Source: Dama dama (taxonomy: Eukaryota; Chordata; Mammalia; Artiodactyla; Cervidae). From it: a stretch of 64,000 nt of DNA. Where the stretch lies: the NCBI RefSeq assembly GCF_033118175.1, contig NC_083681.1, positions 13,534,001 to 13,598,000 of the forward strand, in the 5' to 3' direction. A model generated the notes under the pieces. It made no database searches. It saw only the letters and a list, made by a program, of their open reading frames with translations, and had not been told where the DNA came from. This document shows, piece after piece, positions 47,202 to 58,310 of the stretch (positions are counted from its first letter, which is position 1; each line of letters begins with the position of its first letter). Position numbers and translations under genes: made by a program.

Positions 47202-47297
47202 CATAATTTGAGTACTCTGCTGTACTTAATTTTCAAAGAGAACCTATAGTTGAGTGGATGTCCCAAATTTAACAGTCTGGAAAATCATCTACTCTAC

Positions 47298-47626
47298 CTA
47301 AGCTGAGATCAAACCAATCAATCCTAAAGGAAATCAATATTGAGTATATATTGGAAGGACTCATGCTGAAGTTGAAGCTCCAATACTTTGGCCACTTGAT
47401 GTGAAGAGCTGACTCATTAGAGAAGATCCTGATGCTGGGAAAGATTGAAGACAGGATAAGAAGGGAATAACAGAGGACGAGATGGTTGAATAGCATCACC
47501 AACTCAAGGAACATGAATTTGAGCAAGCTTTGGGAGCTGGTGAAAGACCAGGAAGTCTGGCGTGCTACAGTCCATGGTGTTCACAAAGAATCAGACATAA
47601 CTGAGCAACTGAACAACAATAGCAAC
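47298..47626 (+). mobile_element. BovB LINE 3' part
   Basis: 'gagatcaaaccaatcaatcctaaaggaaatc' through the 3' terminal 'ctgagcaactgaacaacaatagcaac'; 5'-truncated and diverged. Confidence 0.87.
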
Positions 47627-48626
47627 CTAAGCTGTAAACTCTGAGAGAATAGCATATGTTTTGCTTATGTCTTTGGTGATATGTAGATAGCACTTGGATT
47701 TTAATGGACACTCAAGCAATATTTGTAGATGAAATTGTTTATGAAATAACAAAGCTGAGATTAACTCTGGACTGAAGAATATTGAATAAAATTTTTCCTT
47801 ATTTGTGATTTTTTTCCCCTGTAGGAAATAGTTTATGTATTCTACTTTTATCTACCTGATCATGCTGACTGAATCAGAGCAATTACTAGTTAGTAATGCT
47901 TTTGACAAAAGCAGAACTGCCTATGACCCTATTTTTTGAGTGGGAAGGAGAGGTGGGGGAGGGAACAAATTCTCTTTCAGGTAAATAACCCATCGTTTCA
48001 TTAAACATACCACACACACATGAGAATACCAATGGGCAGATACAGTTATTAGAGTTTTTCTACTCACAACCTGAATTGGATGACATACAACTGAGATATA
48101 GAGAAGAAATACAATGCTGTAGTACAAATTGGGGATATTTATTATGACAGAATGGAAAAATTCTTAAATATAGCAAGTGTTTGCTGCTGCTGTTGTTGTT
48201 GTTGTTGTTGTTTTTAATCATAGATATATTTCTCTATGAAATGCTTGTACCAGACCAATACGAAAGCAAAATTTTGTCTAGGTAAGAGAGCATGTTTGGA
48301 TGGAATTCACTTGGGTGGATCACGCTTGCTTACAAGTGTAATATGATGTGATCTTTGAAAAATAGAGCCATCATATTAGTGTGAAATAGTTGCATGTCTC
48401 ACACTTTAGTTTGTAAGGCTAGAGTTAATTCTAATCAAGAATCAGTATGAAACTTGGCTATTACACTTTATAATAAAGCAAAATGAGAGGATAAATACAT
48501 AAATCTTTTGCAACAGTGTGGTGTTCTATGTGTAAATAATACACATTGAGATCAAGGGATATTTTTCAGGGAAGTGTAGTTTAGGAAAAATGTCTCTCAG
48601 TCACTGGCATATTTAGTAAAATATTG
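47627..48626. other. Unassigned region with (GTT)n
   Basis: Contains a GCT/GTT trinucleotide run at 48183-48212; no gene recognised. Confidence 0.5.
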
Positions 48627-48635
48627 TAATATGCT

Positions 48636-48944
48636 CAGTTCAGTTCAGTCGCTCAGTCGTGTCCAACTCTTTGCGACTCCATGAATCGCAGCATGCCAGG
48701 CCTCCCTGTCCATCACAAACCCTCGGAATCTACTCAAACTCATGCCCGTCGAGTCGGTGATGCCATCCAGCCATCTCATCCTCTGTCGTCTCCTTCTCCT
48801 GCTGCCCCCAATCCCTCCCAGCATCAGGGTCTTTTCAAATGAGTCAACTCTTCGCGTGAGGTGTCCAAAGTATTGGAGTTTCAGCTTCAGCATCAGTCCT
48901 TCCAATGAACACCCAGCACTCATCTCCTTCAGGATGGACCGGTA
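48636..48944 (-). mobile_element. BovB LINE 3' end with 9-bp target duplication
   Basis: About 309 bases of BovB 3' end close to consensus, with several CpGs kept (cagtcgctcagtcgtg, cccgtcgagtcgg), so relatively young. Flanked by taatatgct at 48627-48635 and 48945-48953. Confidence 0.9.
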
Positions 48945-48953
48945 TAATATGCT

Positions 48954-49891
48954 AGCTTTTGTTATATTTAGCTTTAAAGTTTCTTTTCATTGTATTTTTA
49001 TTCCACTGAAAGAAAAGGTGGGCAAATGCAAGAAGCTGTTGTGAACCTTAGATATCTTGACAGTAAAAAGCATCATAACTAGAAGCCATAGTCATAGTAA
49101 CAGTTACAGCAGCAGTGGCAGGAATGGGAGTGATTTTTCTCAATTTTTTTTTTCTTTCTTTGCTTTTTGATATTGTAATAGATGGTAGGTTATCAGCACC
49201 AGCTGTCTTCCTCTTCAGGTGAATGTCTTTACTTCATTTCATTAGAAGTTGCCAGGGAGGCAGAATAATGGAGTGTCTCTGGAATCTGACGGATAGAATT
49301 TTGAAATCCAATCTCTATGGTCTAAGGTTTTTTTTCAAGTTTGGTCCTTTCACTCAACTATTCCAACTTTTCCCAGCCATAAATGAAAGGATAAATAATA
49401 CATCCTGATTTATAAGATCACCATGAGGACTACATTTTAAAATATATTTAAAGTATTTATATCATGCCTTAATATATTACATATATTAAGTACAGAAAGC
49501 TAACTTTTATTAGTCTAATTTCTTATTGAGGAAAATAAAACTTAGAGAATTTAAATAACATTGTATATCACAAAACAAACAAATTTCAAAGCAAGACAGA
49601 CCCCCCCCAAGTTCTCTTTGATTTGAATACACAAGTTGTTGTTTACTTAGTCTTTATTTGTAGGCATCAGAGTTCTATATTATTTTTAATTCATAGACTT
49701 CAGTTACTGTTTTTATAATATGATTTAAGTAAATTTGTTTAATATTCCTAAAAGAAATTAAATAATTAAGAAAATGTTACTGAACTCAGTATGGAGTGAG
49801 AACAATGTATTATATATTGAGGAGTTAGATTATAAAATAATAAAAATTATAGAGTATGGCTCCTGTGTGAACTTAAATGGTTTGAAGCTAG
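48954..49891. other. Unassigned region
   Basis: T-run at 49145-49153 and a C-run at 49603-49610; weak MIR-like sequence near 49500-49600. No gene recognised. Confidence 0.4.
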
Positions 49892-50590
49892 GACAATTGT
49901 TGTTGTTCAGTCACTAAGTCATGTCAGACTCTTTGCGACTCCGTGGATGGCAGCACACCCAGGCTTCCCTGTCCTTCACTGTCTCCTGGAGTTTGGTGAA
50001 ATGCATGTCCATTGAGTTGGTGATGCCATCCAACCATCTTGTCCTTCATCATCACCTTCTCCTCCTGCCTTCCAATCTTACCCAGCATCAGGGTCTTTTC
50101 TAATGAGTTGGCTCTTCACATCAGGTGGCCAAAGTTTAAGCATCAGTCCTTCCAATGAATATTCAGGGTTGATTTCCTTTAGGATTGACCGGTTTGATCT
50201 CCTTGCCATCCAAGGGACTTTCAAGAGTCTTCTCCAACACCACAGTTCAAAGCATCAATTCTTTGGCACTCAGCCTTCTTTATGACCCAACTCTCACATC
50301 CATGTGTGACTACTGGAAAAATAGTACATAGATTAGATTATATGGACCTTTGTTGGCAAAGTGATGTCTCTGTTTTTTAATATGCTGTCTAGCTTTTCTT
50401 CCAAGGAGCAAGCATCTTTTAATTTCATGGCTGCAGTCACCATCTGCAATGATGTTGGAAAACAAAGAAAAGAAAGTCTGTCAATGTTTCCATTTTCCCC
50501 CCATATATTTGCCATGAAGTGATGGAATTGGATGTCACGATCCTAGTTTTTTGAATGTTGCATTTTTAAGCCAGCTTTTTCACTCTCAAA
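49892..50590 (-). mobile_element. BovB LINE 3' part, about 700 bases
   Basis: From 'ttgttgttcagtcactaagtc' to 'agccagctttttcactctc', covering the 3' UTR and RT C-terminal region. Small internal deletions, for example near 50140 and 50395, and no open frame of useful length. Confidence 0.9.
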
Positions 50591-50689
50591 TCATTCAAAG
50601 TAGACTATTTTGGATATCTGGATGTGATGTTAATAATGTTCTATCTTATTAATTACACTTTCACCATGTAAATTACTCTTTTTTATAAA

Positions 50690-50810
50690 AAAGTAAGTGA
50701 CAAAGTTTTTTGAGTCTATTAAAATGTGTATAGAAAATGAATAATATGCTTAAGGTCACAGAGTAAGAAATTGAAAAATAGTATTCTTGAACCTGGCACT
50801 TTTGACACAT
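50690..50810 (-). mobile_element. MIR-like fragment
   Basis: 'cttaaggtcacagagtaagaaattgaaaaatagtattcttgaacctggc' resembles reverse MIR core; diverged. Confidence 0.4.
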
Positions 50811-51769
50811 TGCTTAGCACTTTTTAACTAAATTATCATCCTCAAAGGCAAATTATGGACTTTGCGGAAACCAGGAATATAACAGAAATGGATATTGCAC
50901 AAAATGCAGTTTTGTGGCACATTTAAAGTCCCCAGTAAATATGCAAATAACTTTCAATTAGAAAGTTCTGAAAATGACTTCCATATAACTTCCCAGTTAT
51001 AATTTTACCATATCTTCTTTTTATGTGCACCCCAGATCATACCTGTACCTTTGAGAATTATTTACAATCTCTACGTGCTCAGGCAAGTGTATTCATGCAG
51101 GTGTATATGTATATTGACAGGCAATATAAGAGTGATCATTTGAATAAATTGGAAATTGTTCTCAATTCAAAAATATCAAATTAACTTCCTTGTCTAACCT
51201 AAAATGCTAGAAGATATACAAATTTGCCTATTATTGTCTCCACAATGACATGTTTTTGTAAGCCAACATCATTAAAGCTTAGATTCTTTATGCTTTTCCA
51301 CTTCACTATCTCTTACAGTATCACTGATTGCCCTTGTTAAAAAACATTATCTGTACAGATGCTTCAAGAGACCAATCACTTGTGGGAGATTTTGAACTCA
51401 GTAGTGAAGAGGTTTAGAGATACAAAAAGAAGAAATGGTTGGTACATTATCTTATATCACTTTTTCTTTTCATTTTTTTCTTAAAATATTAGCTCTTTCT
51501 ATCAGTACCTTTTCTATTTTTCTCAAATTATTTTAAAAATAACTTCTTACACAGAAATTAAGCATTGGAAAAAAGGAGGAAGGCACAGGATTCCCAAAAT
51601 GACTATGGACAATTTTACCAGTGTGACAATCAATAACAATCTTTTATGTTATTCTTAAATAATGATTTAAAAAGCAACAACAACAACAACAAAAAAACCT
51701 GCCACATACCTCACCACCCACCATGAAAAAATCCAAGGTTAAGCATTAAAGTATGCTTCCATTTCTCTT
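50811..51769. other. Unassigned region
   Basis: No repeat or gene recognised apart from an (aac)n run at about 51675-51690. Confidence 0.45.
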
Positions 51770-51940
51770 TATATATTCATTCAATAGATATTTAAAATCA
51801 TTTAACCTGTTGGTAGTTTGAATGAAATATAAGTAAATGCCAAGAAATAAAGTGAACCTACTCTCAAAGAACTCAAAATTTGTGGAGGTTAGAAGTAGCC
51901 ACACAGATACAACAGATTATATGTTAAGTCTGTGCTTTTT
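51770..51940 (-). mobile_element. L2 LINE 3' end fragment
   Basis: 'tattcattcaatagatatttaaaatc ... cctactctcaaagaactcaaaatttgtggaggttagaagtagccacacagat' follows the reverse L2 3' end in order (cattcaacaaatattt ... ccctgccctcatggagctt ... gacaga). Confidence 0.5.
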
Positions 51941-52304
51941 TGAGGTAAGTGAAGAGAGCTTGAGAATCACATTACAGGAAACTTAAATTTGGCAAAGTTG
52001 GTGAGTCGTCAAGAAGAAACGTTACATCACTAGTAGAACTCTTGTTTTCCTCTCCAATTTAAGAGATAGATTTGATGCTAACTATTCATTTTGATGCAAT
52101 TAGGATTGTATTATAAAATTTTTCTTCTCTTTTTAAGAGGCTATTTCCAAAGTCAGAGGGACTCATGTGAGTAAGGAATCTGGCTAATCCATTGTTTAAA
52201 TGTACTGAATGTTTACACATATGTTCTTGAGTATAGGATCTTCTGCTTCTCCATCTTCTCTACTCTGTAATAGACGTATCTGCAAAACTATGTAACCGTT
52301 TTCA

Positions 52305-52535
52305 GTGTTAACTCATGCACCAGTCACTGTGCTACAAATTTTACCTGTATTTTTTACCTGTAATTTTTATATTCACAACACTCAATGTTTGCTATAATTC
52401 ATTCCTAATTCAGATGAAGAAACTGAGGAATTGATAAGCTAAATAACTTTGCGAGTTTCACTGTAAGTATCTAGTCAAGTGAGGATCTAAACCAAATTAA
52501 GCTGATTTCAAAGCCTGTCATCTTAAAATACAGCA
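52305..52535 (-). mobile_element. MIR SINE
   Basis: Reverse MIR order: 'cattcctaattcagatgaagaaactgaggaattgataagctaaataactttgc ... agtatctagtcaagtgaggatctaaacc'. Confidence 0.6.
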
Positions 52536-52623
52536 TAGTATTTGCTTAACCATGGTAGTATCCAATTTCTCTTCATACTAACACAATAATGGCCAGTTTC
52601 TATCCTTTGTTCAGAAAATTCAT

Positions 52624-52770
52624 TTGTCAGGAAGATTCCTCAGAAGAGGGCATGGCAACCCACTTCAGTATTCTTGCCTGGAGAATCCCCGTGGACAAAG
52701 AAGCCTGGTGAGATACAGTCCATAGGGTCACAAACAGTCAAACACAACTGAAGCAATTTAGCACATAAGC
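52624..52770 (+). mobile_element. Bov-tA SINE, 5'-truncated
   Basis: 'caggaagattcctcagaagagggcatggcaac' to 'aaacacaactgaagcaatttagcac': body and 3' end only. Confidence 0.82.
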
Positions 52771-52940
52771 CAAATAGATTTTAAAAGATTAGCACTGTCC
52801 ATTTTGATGTTTTATCCTGGCTTAATGAGGTTTAGAAGACAAAATATCTAGTAAACCTTCAATGAAGAAAAAATCAATAAATATAATTTCACAGTAATGG
52901 CATATCTTTTAAATTTGAATCTAATATTTATGTTTGTTCC

Positions 52941-53655
52941 CTGTAAGAAAAGTTATGACAAACCTAAAAGTGAAAGTTGCTCAGTCATGTCTGACTCTTT
53001 GAAACCCCATGGACTATACAGTCCATGGAATTCTCCAGGCCAGAACACTGGAGTTGTTCCCTTCTCCAGGGCATCTTCCCAACCCAGGGATCAAACCCAG
53101 GTCTCCCACATTGCAGGCAGATTCTTTACCAGCTGAGCCACAAGGGAAACCCATGACAAACCTAGAAAGTATACTAAAAAGCAGAGACATCACTTTGTCT
53201 ACAAAGGTCTATATAGTCAAAGCTATGGTTTTTCCAATAGTTATGTATGGATGTGAGAGTTGAACCATAAAGAAGGTTGAGTGCTGAAGAACTGATGCTT
53301 TTGAACTGTGGTGTTGAAGAAGACTTTTAACAAACCCTTGAGCTGCAAAGAGGCCCAACCAGTCAATCCTAAAGGAGATCAACCCTGAATATTCATTGGA
53401 AGGACTGAGGCTGAAGCTGAAACTCCAATACTCTGGCCACCTGATTTGAAGAACTGACTCATTGGAAAAGACCCTGATGCTGGGAAAGATTGAGGGCAGA
53501 AGTAGAAGTGGATGGCAGAGGATGAGATGGTTGGATGGCATCACTGACTCAATGGACATGAGTTTGAGAAAGCTCCAGGAGATGGTGAAGGACAGGGAAG
53601 CCTGGCATGCTGCAGTCCATGGGGTTGCTAAGGGTCATGACTAAGCAACTGAACA
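52941..53655 (+). mobile_element. BovB LINE 3' part, split by a SINE
   Basis: Begins with 'ctgtaagaaaagttatgacaaaccta', is interrupted by a Bov-tA, and resumes at 53153 with the duplicated 'atgacaaaccta' and then 'gaaagtatactaaaaagcagagacatc'. It runs on to 'gactaagcaactgaac'. Confidence 0.88.
52967..53152 (-). mobile_element. Bov-tA SINE nested in BovB
   Basis: Minus-strand copy with perfect 12-bp target duplication atgacaaaccta at 52955-52966 and 53153-53164, both copies being BovB sequence. Short internal deletion in the Bov-A body. Confidence 0.92.
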
Positions 53656-53681
53656 ATATTTGTATGTCACTAATGAGTTGA

Positions 53682-53766
53682 GTTGGTGACGGACAGGGAG
53701 GCCTGGCATGCTGCAGTCCATGGGGTTGCAAAGACTCGGACGTGACTGAGCGACTGAACTGAACTG
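53682..53766 (+). mobile_element. BovB 3' stub, 85 bases, with target duplication
   Basis: Only the last ~85 bases of BovB (ggtgacggacagggaggcctgg ... ctgaactgaactg), flanked by aatgagttga at 53672-53681 and 53767-53776. Confidence 0.88.
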
Positions 53767-54029
53767 AATGAGTTGAAACCATTGTTTATATTTATTACAT
53801 AGATAAACCTATAAAGCAATAACCTTAATGTAGTAATACAGTGTTATCTACCCAAAGTAATTTATTTCATAAGTTTATGCCATTTAAAAATATGATTTGC
53901 TTTACAAATTTGTATTGAAAAAATTTTTAAACATAAAATCCTAAAAGTGAATTAATTTGTGAATGAAAACAATATGACTGAAAAAAATTAAAAAATTTTA
54001 AAAAAGAAAATAATATAAGTGGCTCACCA

Positions 54030-55240
54030 ACAGCCAGTGTAAAATTTGCTATCACAGTTCTATTTCTGTTTAAAATTATTTGGTCTTAAATGTGATTGGA
54101 CTACGTTAAATCATTTCTGCTTTATCAGAGATTCATGTCTAATGCCCAATGATGTATTATTAAAGCATGGTCTTTTTGCTGCATTGAGGAGACAGAGATC
54201 AGACTCAGGGAGGATGTGTCACTTGAAATCTTGTGACAAGAGTGATGAAGAGAGGGGAAATACACAGAGACTCAAAAATCTGAAAAGATTGCCTCTGAGT
54301 CTATTGATAAATATTGAGGCATGCATGGGGTGAAACTCCAAATGGCTGGGAAAGAATGATCAGGAGGAAGTTGTATGTTGAACAATATCCACACAGAATT
54401 TGGAGGCATTCAAATTCCTGTCAGCAAATGAAAAAAATTCTTACAAACACCAAGCTAGAATCATTGCAAGGCCTGTGCCTTAATAATATGACTAAACTAA
54501 TCCTGAAATAAAGGTTACTGTGATCCTCAAAAAAATTAAAAACAAGTCAGAAAAGGATCCAGATAATCTGCAAATAAATTAGCTAACTGCCAGAACAAAG
54601 CTCAATGCTCTTTAAGGCAAACAGAAAATAAACGCATTCAAAATTGTTTAATACACAATGTGAAGCTTTTGATTAAAAAAAAAAAATTACTGGACTGGTA
54701 AAAATAATCAAGAACATGTGGCCCACAACAAGGAGAAAAATCAGTAGCCAGAAGGAAATCCAGAGATGGTAAAATTAGGAGAATAGCTGTCAAGGTCTTT
54801 TTTTTTTTTAATTAATTAATTAATTTATTTATTTATTTTTAGCTGTCAAGGTCTTAAAGTAGCTATTACAGATATGACCACATAGTTAAGAAAAACATGA
54901 ATAGTATAAGGAAATAAATGAAAGACATTTTCAAATGTCTTAGTCAAAACTAAGCCAAACTGCAAGAGATGAGCATATATTGTCTGTACTCTGAAATTCA
55001 CTGGCTGGCATTAATTGCAGATTAGATATTGCAGTACAAAATATCAGTGACCTTGAAGACATAGTATTAGAAGCTATAAATTGGAATAGAGAGATAAAAA
55101 GACTGGAAAAAATGAACTGAGTTTCATTGCCTGTGAAATAGTATCAAGTGATCTAACGTCCATGAATCTGAGTCTCAAAACGAGAAATGAAAAAAGTAAA
55201 GCGAGAAAAAAATTTAAGATGTAAGGACTAAAGTTTTTTT
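54030..55240 (+). mobile_element. Old L1 5' region / ORF1 remnant
   Basis: 54950-55200 resembles the ORF1 region of old L1s in plus orientation (aattcactggctggcattaattgcagattagatattgcag ... gactggaaaaaatgaactgagtttcattgcctgtg). 54160-54540 fits a 5' UTR but is weaker. No frame survives. Confidence 0.5.
54800..54839 (-). mobile_element. Tail-only retroposed insertion
   Basis: A 40-base T/A stretch (T-run, then attaattaatt, then tttatttatttattttt) bounded by a perfect 16-bp direct repeat, tagctgtcaaggtctt, at 54784-54799 and 54840-54855. The pattern equals the tail of young L1 copies here (compare 45655-45685) without any L1 body. Confidence 0.75.
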
Positions 55241-55339
55241 CTGAATTTTGTAAACTTCAAAGAGAGACAGCCAGAGATATAATCATACTGAGACATTTTA
55301 ACACATCTCCTGCAGTAACTGGTAGATCAAGACGAAATT

Positions 55340-55720
55340 CAAGGCTATGAAGCCTCTGCCAGACCTTCATAGGGTACTTGCTCTCGGTGAGTCAGTCATC
55401 ATGTAAGAAGTTGAACTATTCTGATACTGCTGCCTAGAGATGCCAAATGTAGGCACTTGCAAAACTCAGATGAACTTTCAGTAGACAGTCACCATCAACT
55501 CATAGCTGTGTAAGTGAGTCATGTTAAATGCCAGCCCAGTGACTCCCTCAGTTGATGGAAAGCCCAGCCCATATTTGGATATTATCCCATAAATGAACCC
55601 AGTCCAAGAACTGCTCAGCTATGCTTTCCCCAAATTCTTGACTCACAAAATAAAATTATCATTTAGAGCCACTAAACTATGAGGTATTTTTAATCCAGAA
55701 ATCAATCATTGGAATAGTAA
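55340..55720 (+). repeat. Old MaLR-type LTR, probable
   Basis: Ends with 'ttcttgactcacaaaataaaattatcatttagagccactaaactatgaggt', matching the usual end of mammalian MaLR LTRs (gcaaaataaatgattgttgttttaagccactaagtttt). The upstream part is too diverged to set the start. Confidence 0.42.
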
Positions 55721-56404
55721 CTAAAGCATAATTAAAAATTGTCACACACACTGCATATACACAACACATACAACACACAAATGCATTTCCATAACTTCAA
55801 CACTAAGAAGGCTTCTATAGTAAATTCTACTAATATTTTAGAAAGAAAAAGTGAAAATTTTCCAGTAACCACAATAAAGTGATCAATTTCTATAATATTC
55901 TATGATGTTAGCTTAACTTTGTTCTAAAACCTTTTTAGAGATATGACATGAGATTAAAAAAAAAAAAAAAAGAAGAAGAATCCACCTTCACTTTTGATCC
56001 AGGTTGCAAAAATCCTAATCAGTATATTAATTAATTGGATTTCCAGAAATTGTCAGATGGTAGATAGAGCTGATAGATAAATTATATATCATGAACCAAC
56101 TATTTTTTCCTCCAAGAAGATAACATTGTTTTGATATTTGAAAATCTTTTGGAGTAATTCAACATACTATCAGAATAAAGAAGAGAAAAAAAACTAATTA
56201 ATACAATAGATTCAGGAAAAAATGCAATAAAATTCAGTGTCCAATTCTGGCAAATTGCCTTAGCAAACTAATTTTCCTACACATCTGTTGGGAGTGTAAT
56301 CAGGTATGACCACTGGGGAAATATACTTCGACATTGTCTGGCAACTTTGAACATATCCCTATCCGTTGGCACCAGATTTTTACTGCGAGGTTTATACTTG
56401 GTAT

Positions 56405-56607
56405 GGGCTTCCCTGGTGGTAAAGAGTCCACCTGCAATGCCAGAAACCTGAGTTCAATCCCTGGGACAGGAAGATCCCCTGGAAAAGGGAATGGCTAACC
56501 ACTCCAGTACTCTGGAGAATTCCCTGGACAGAGGCACCTGGCAGGCTACAGTTCATGGGGTTGCAAAGAGTTGGACACGACTGAGCAACTAACATTTTCA
56601 CACTATT
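56405..56607 (+). mobile_element. Bov-tA SINE
   Basis: Complete copy with near-perfect direct repeat: tttatacttggtat at 56391-56404 and tttatactttgtat at 56608-56621. The duplicated target is old L1 DNA. Confidence 0.88.
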
Positions 56608-56621
56608 TTTATACTTTGTAT

Positions 56622-57345
56622 ACACTGCAGATGATGACTGCAGTCATGAAATTAAAATACGCTTGCTCCTTGAAAGAAAAGCTATGACAAAACTAGACAG
56701 CATATTAAAAGTCAGAGACATCACTTTGCCAACAAAAGTCCATATAGTCAAAGCTATGGTTTTTCAAATAATCATGTATTGATGTGAGACTGTAGTCCAT
56801 GGAATTCTCCAGGCCAAAATACTGGAGTGGGTAGCCTTTCCCTTCTCCAGGGGATCTTCGAGGGATTGAACCCAGGTCTTTTGAATTGCAGGCAGATTCT
56901 TTACCAGCTGAGCCACAAGGGAAGCCCTCGTAAAAAAGGCTGAGTGCCAAGGAGTTGATGCTTTTGAACTGACTGTTGAGAAGAGTCAGGAGAAGACTCT
57001 TGAGAAGAAGAGACCTGAGAGTTCCTTGGACTGCAAGGAGATCAAACCTATGAATCCTAAAGAAAGTCAATCCTGAATATTCATTGGAAGGACTGATGAA
57101 GCTCCAATACTTTGACCACCTGATGCAAAAGTCGACTCATTAGAAAAGATCCTGATGCTGGTAGATTGAACGCAAGAAGAGAAGGGGATGACATAAGATG
57201 AGATAGTTGGATGGCATCACTGACTCAATGGACATGAGTTTGAGAAAGCTCCAGGAGATGGTGAAGGACAGGAAAGCCCGGTGTGCTGCAGTCCCTGCAA
57301 AATGTTGGACACAACTGAGCAACTGAGCAACAACAGTACATGCAC
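56622..57345 (+). mobile_element. BovB LINE 3' part, split by a SINE
   Basis: 'cactgcagatgatgactgcagtcatgaaattaaaatacgc' to 'ctgagcaactgagcaacaacag', with a minus-strand Bov-tA at 56793-56929. Contains an internal partial duplication near 56980-57010 (repeated 'gagaagactcttgagaag'-like bases). Confidence 0.87.
56793..56929 (-). mobile_element. Bov-tA SINE nested in BovB
   Basis: Minus-strand Bov-tA: 'agtccatggaattctccaggccaaaatactgg' then the tRNA-like head 'gcagattctttaccagctgagccacaagggaagccc'. Partly deleted body. Confidence 0.87.
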
Positions 57346-57754
57346 ATAAGCAATAAAATATGAGTACTAAATTTTCTCTGCTGTAGCATTTGAAAGAATC
57401 CCAAATTGGAAGAAATCAAATGTACATCAACATTCAAATGAATAAATAAGTTGTACTTTATTCATACAGTGAGATACTACATAACAGTAAACATGTATCA
57501 GTAAGAACAAGGATTAATATCATATGCAAAATCTTGAATGAACAAAAGTCAAACACAAAAGAATACACACCATATGGTGCTATTTTTAAACCTCCAAAGT
57601 GATGAGCTAACTTATAATTTTGAAATTCAAGGTAAAGTTTGAATCATTCCCACAATGATTCACAAATTACATGTGGGATGTTTTGTATATGCTGGTAATG
57701 AACCATTTCTTGACCTGTATTTATGGTTTCTCATGTGTGCTCACATAGTAGCAA

Positions 57755-58310
57755 GTGGTGGCAGGCAGAATAAAGCCCTCTCAAAAGATGTTCCTGTCTA
57801 AATTCCTGAATCCTGTCAATATGTGTGCTACATGACAAACAGAAATTAAATTTTACAGATGCAATTAAGGCTGCTGATCAGCTGACGATGAGATAGAAAG
57901 ATTACCCTGGATTATGGTCAGGTAGGTTTGGAGATGAAACCACACAGTGGAAGAGGGAAGCAGAAGAGGTAGAACCAGAGAGATGGCAGAATAAGGAGTC
58001 CTGACACCACATTGCTGGGTTTGAAGATGGAGGAGTGGGAACATGAAACAAGGAGCTGGGGGTTTCTAGAAACATCCTCTTTTTTTTTTTTTTTTTATTA
58101 GTTGGAGGCCAATCACTTCACAACATTTCAGTGGGTTTTGTCATACATTGATATGAATCAGCCATGGATTTACACGTATTCCCCATGAAACATCCTCTTT
58201 TAAAGAATTCAGGAGGAACAGAATCCTATTGACACTTTAATTTTATTAATAGCATAATAAAATCCATTTCTGACCTCAAGAATTAGAAATTTGAAAATGG
58301 TATCTCCCAC
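57755..58310 (+). repeat. MaLR LTR (MLT1/MST-like), interrupted
   Basis: Follows the MaLR LTR order: 'gcaggcagaataaagccctctc', 'gttcctgtctaaattcctgaatcctgtcaatatgtg', 'acagatgcaattaaggctgctgatc', 'accctggattatggtcagg', 'gctgggtttgaagatggagg', 'ctgacctcaagaattag'. Split by a short L1 stub at 58084-58186. Confidence 0.65.
58084..58186 (-). mobile_element. L1 3' end stub with 15-bp target duplication
   Basis: T-tail and the last ~88 bases of young L1 3' UTR (attagttggaggccaatcacttcacaac ... tacacgtattccccat). Perfect duplication gaaacatcctctttt at 58069-58083 and 58187-58201. Confidence 0.93.

Larger units (their letters stand above)
55740..57745 (+). mobile_element. Old L1 ORF2 and 3' end, interrupted
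   Basis: RT region at 56080-56260 (tttgatatttgaaaatc ... gattcaggaaaaaatgcaataaaattc), later ORF2 at 56285-56400 (ctgttgggagtgtaatcaggtatgacc), and 3' end at 57355-57700 (gaagaaatcaaatgtacatcaacattcaaatgaataaataag ... agtcaaacacaaaagaatacacaccatatgg). Interrupted by a Bov-tA and a BovB. Confidence 0.68.
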
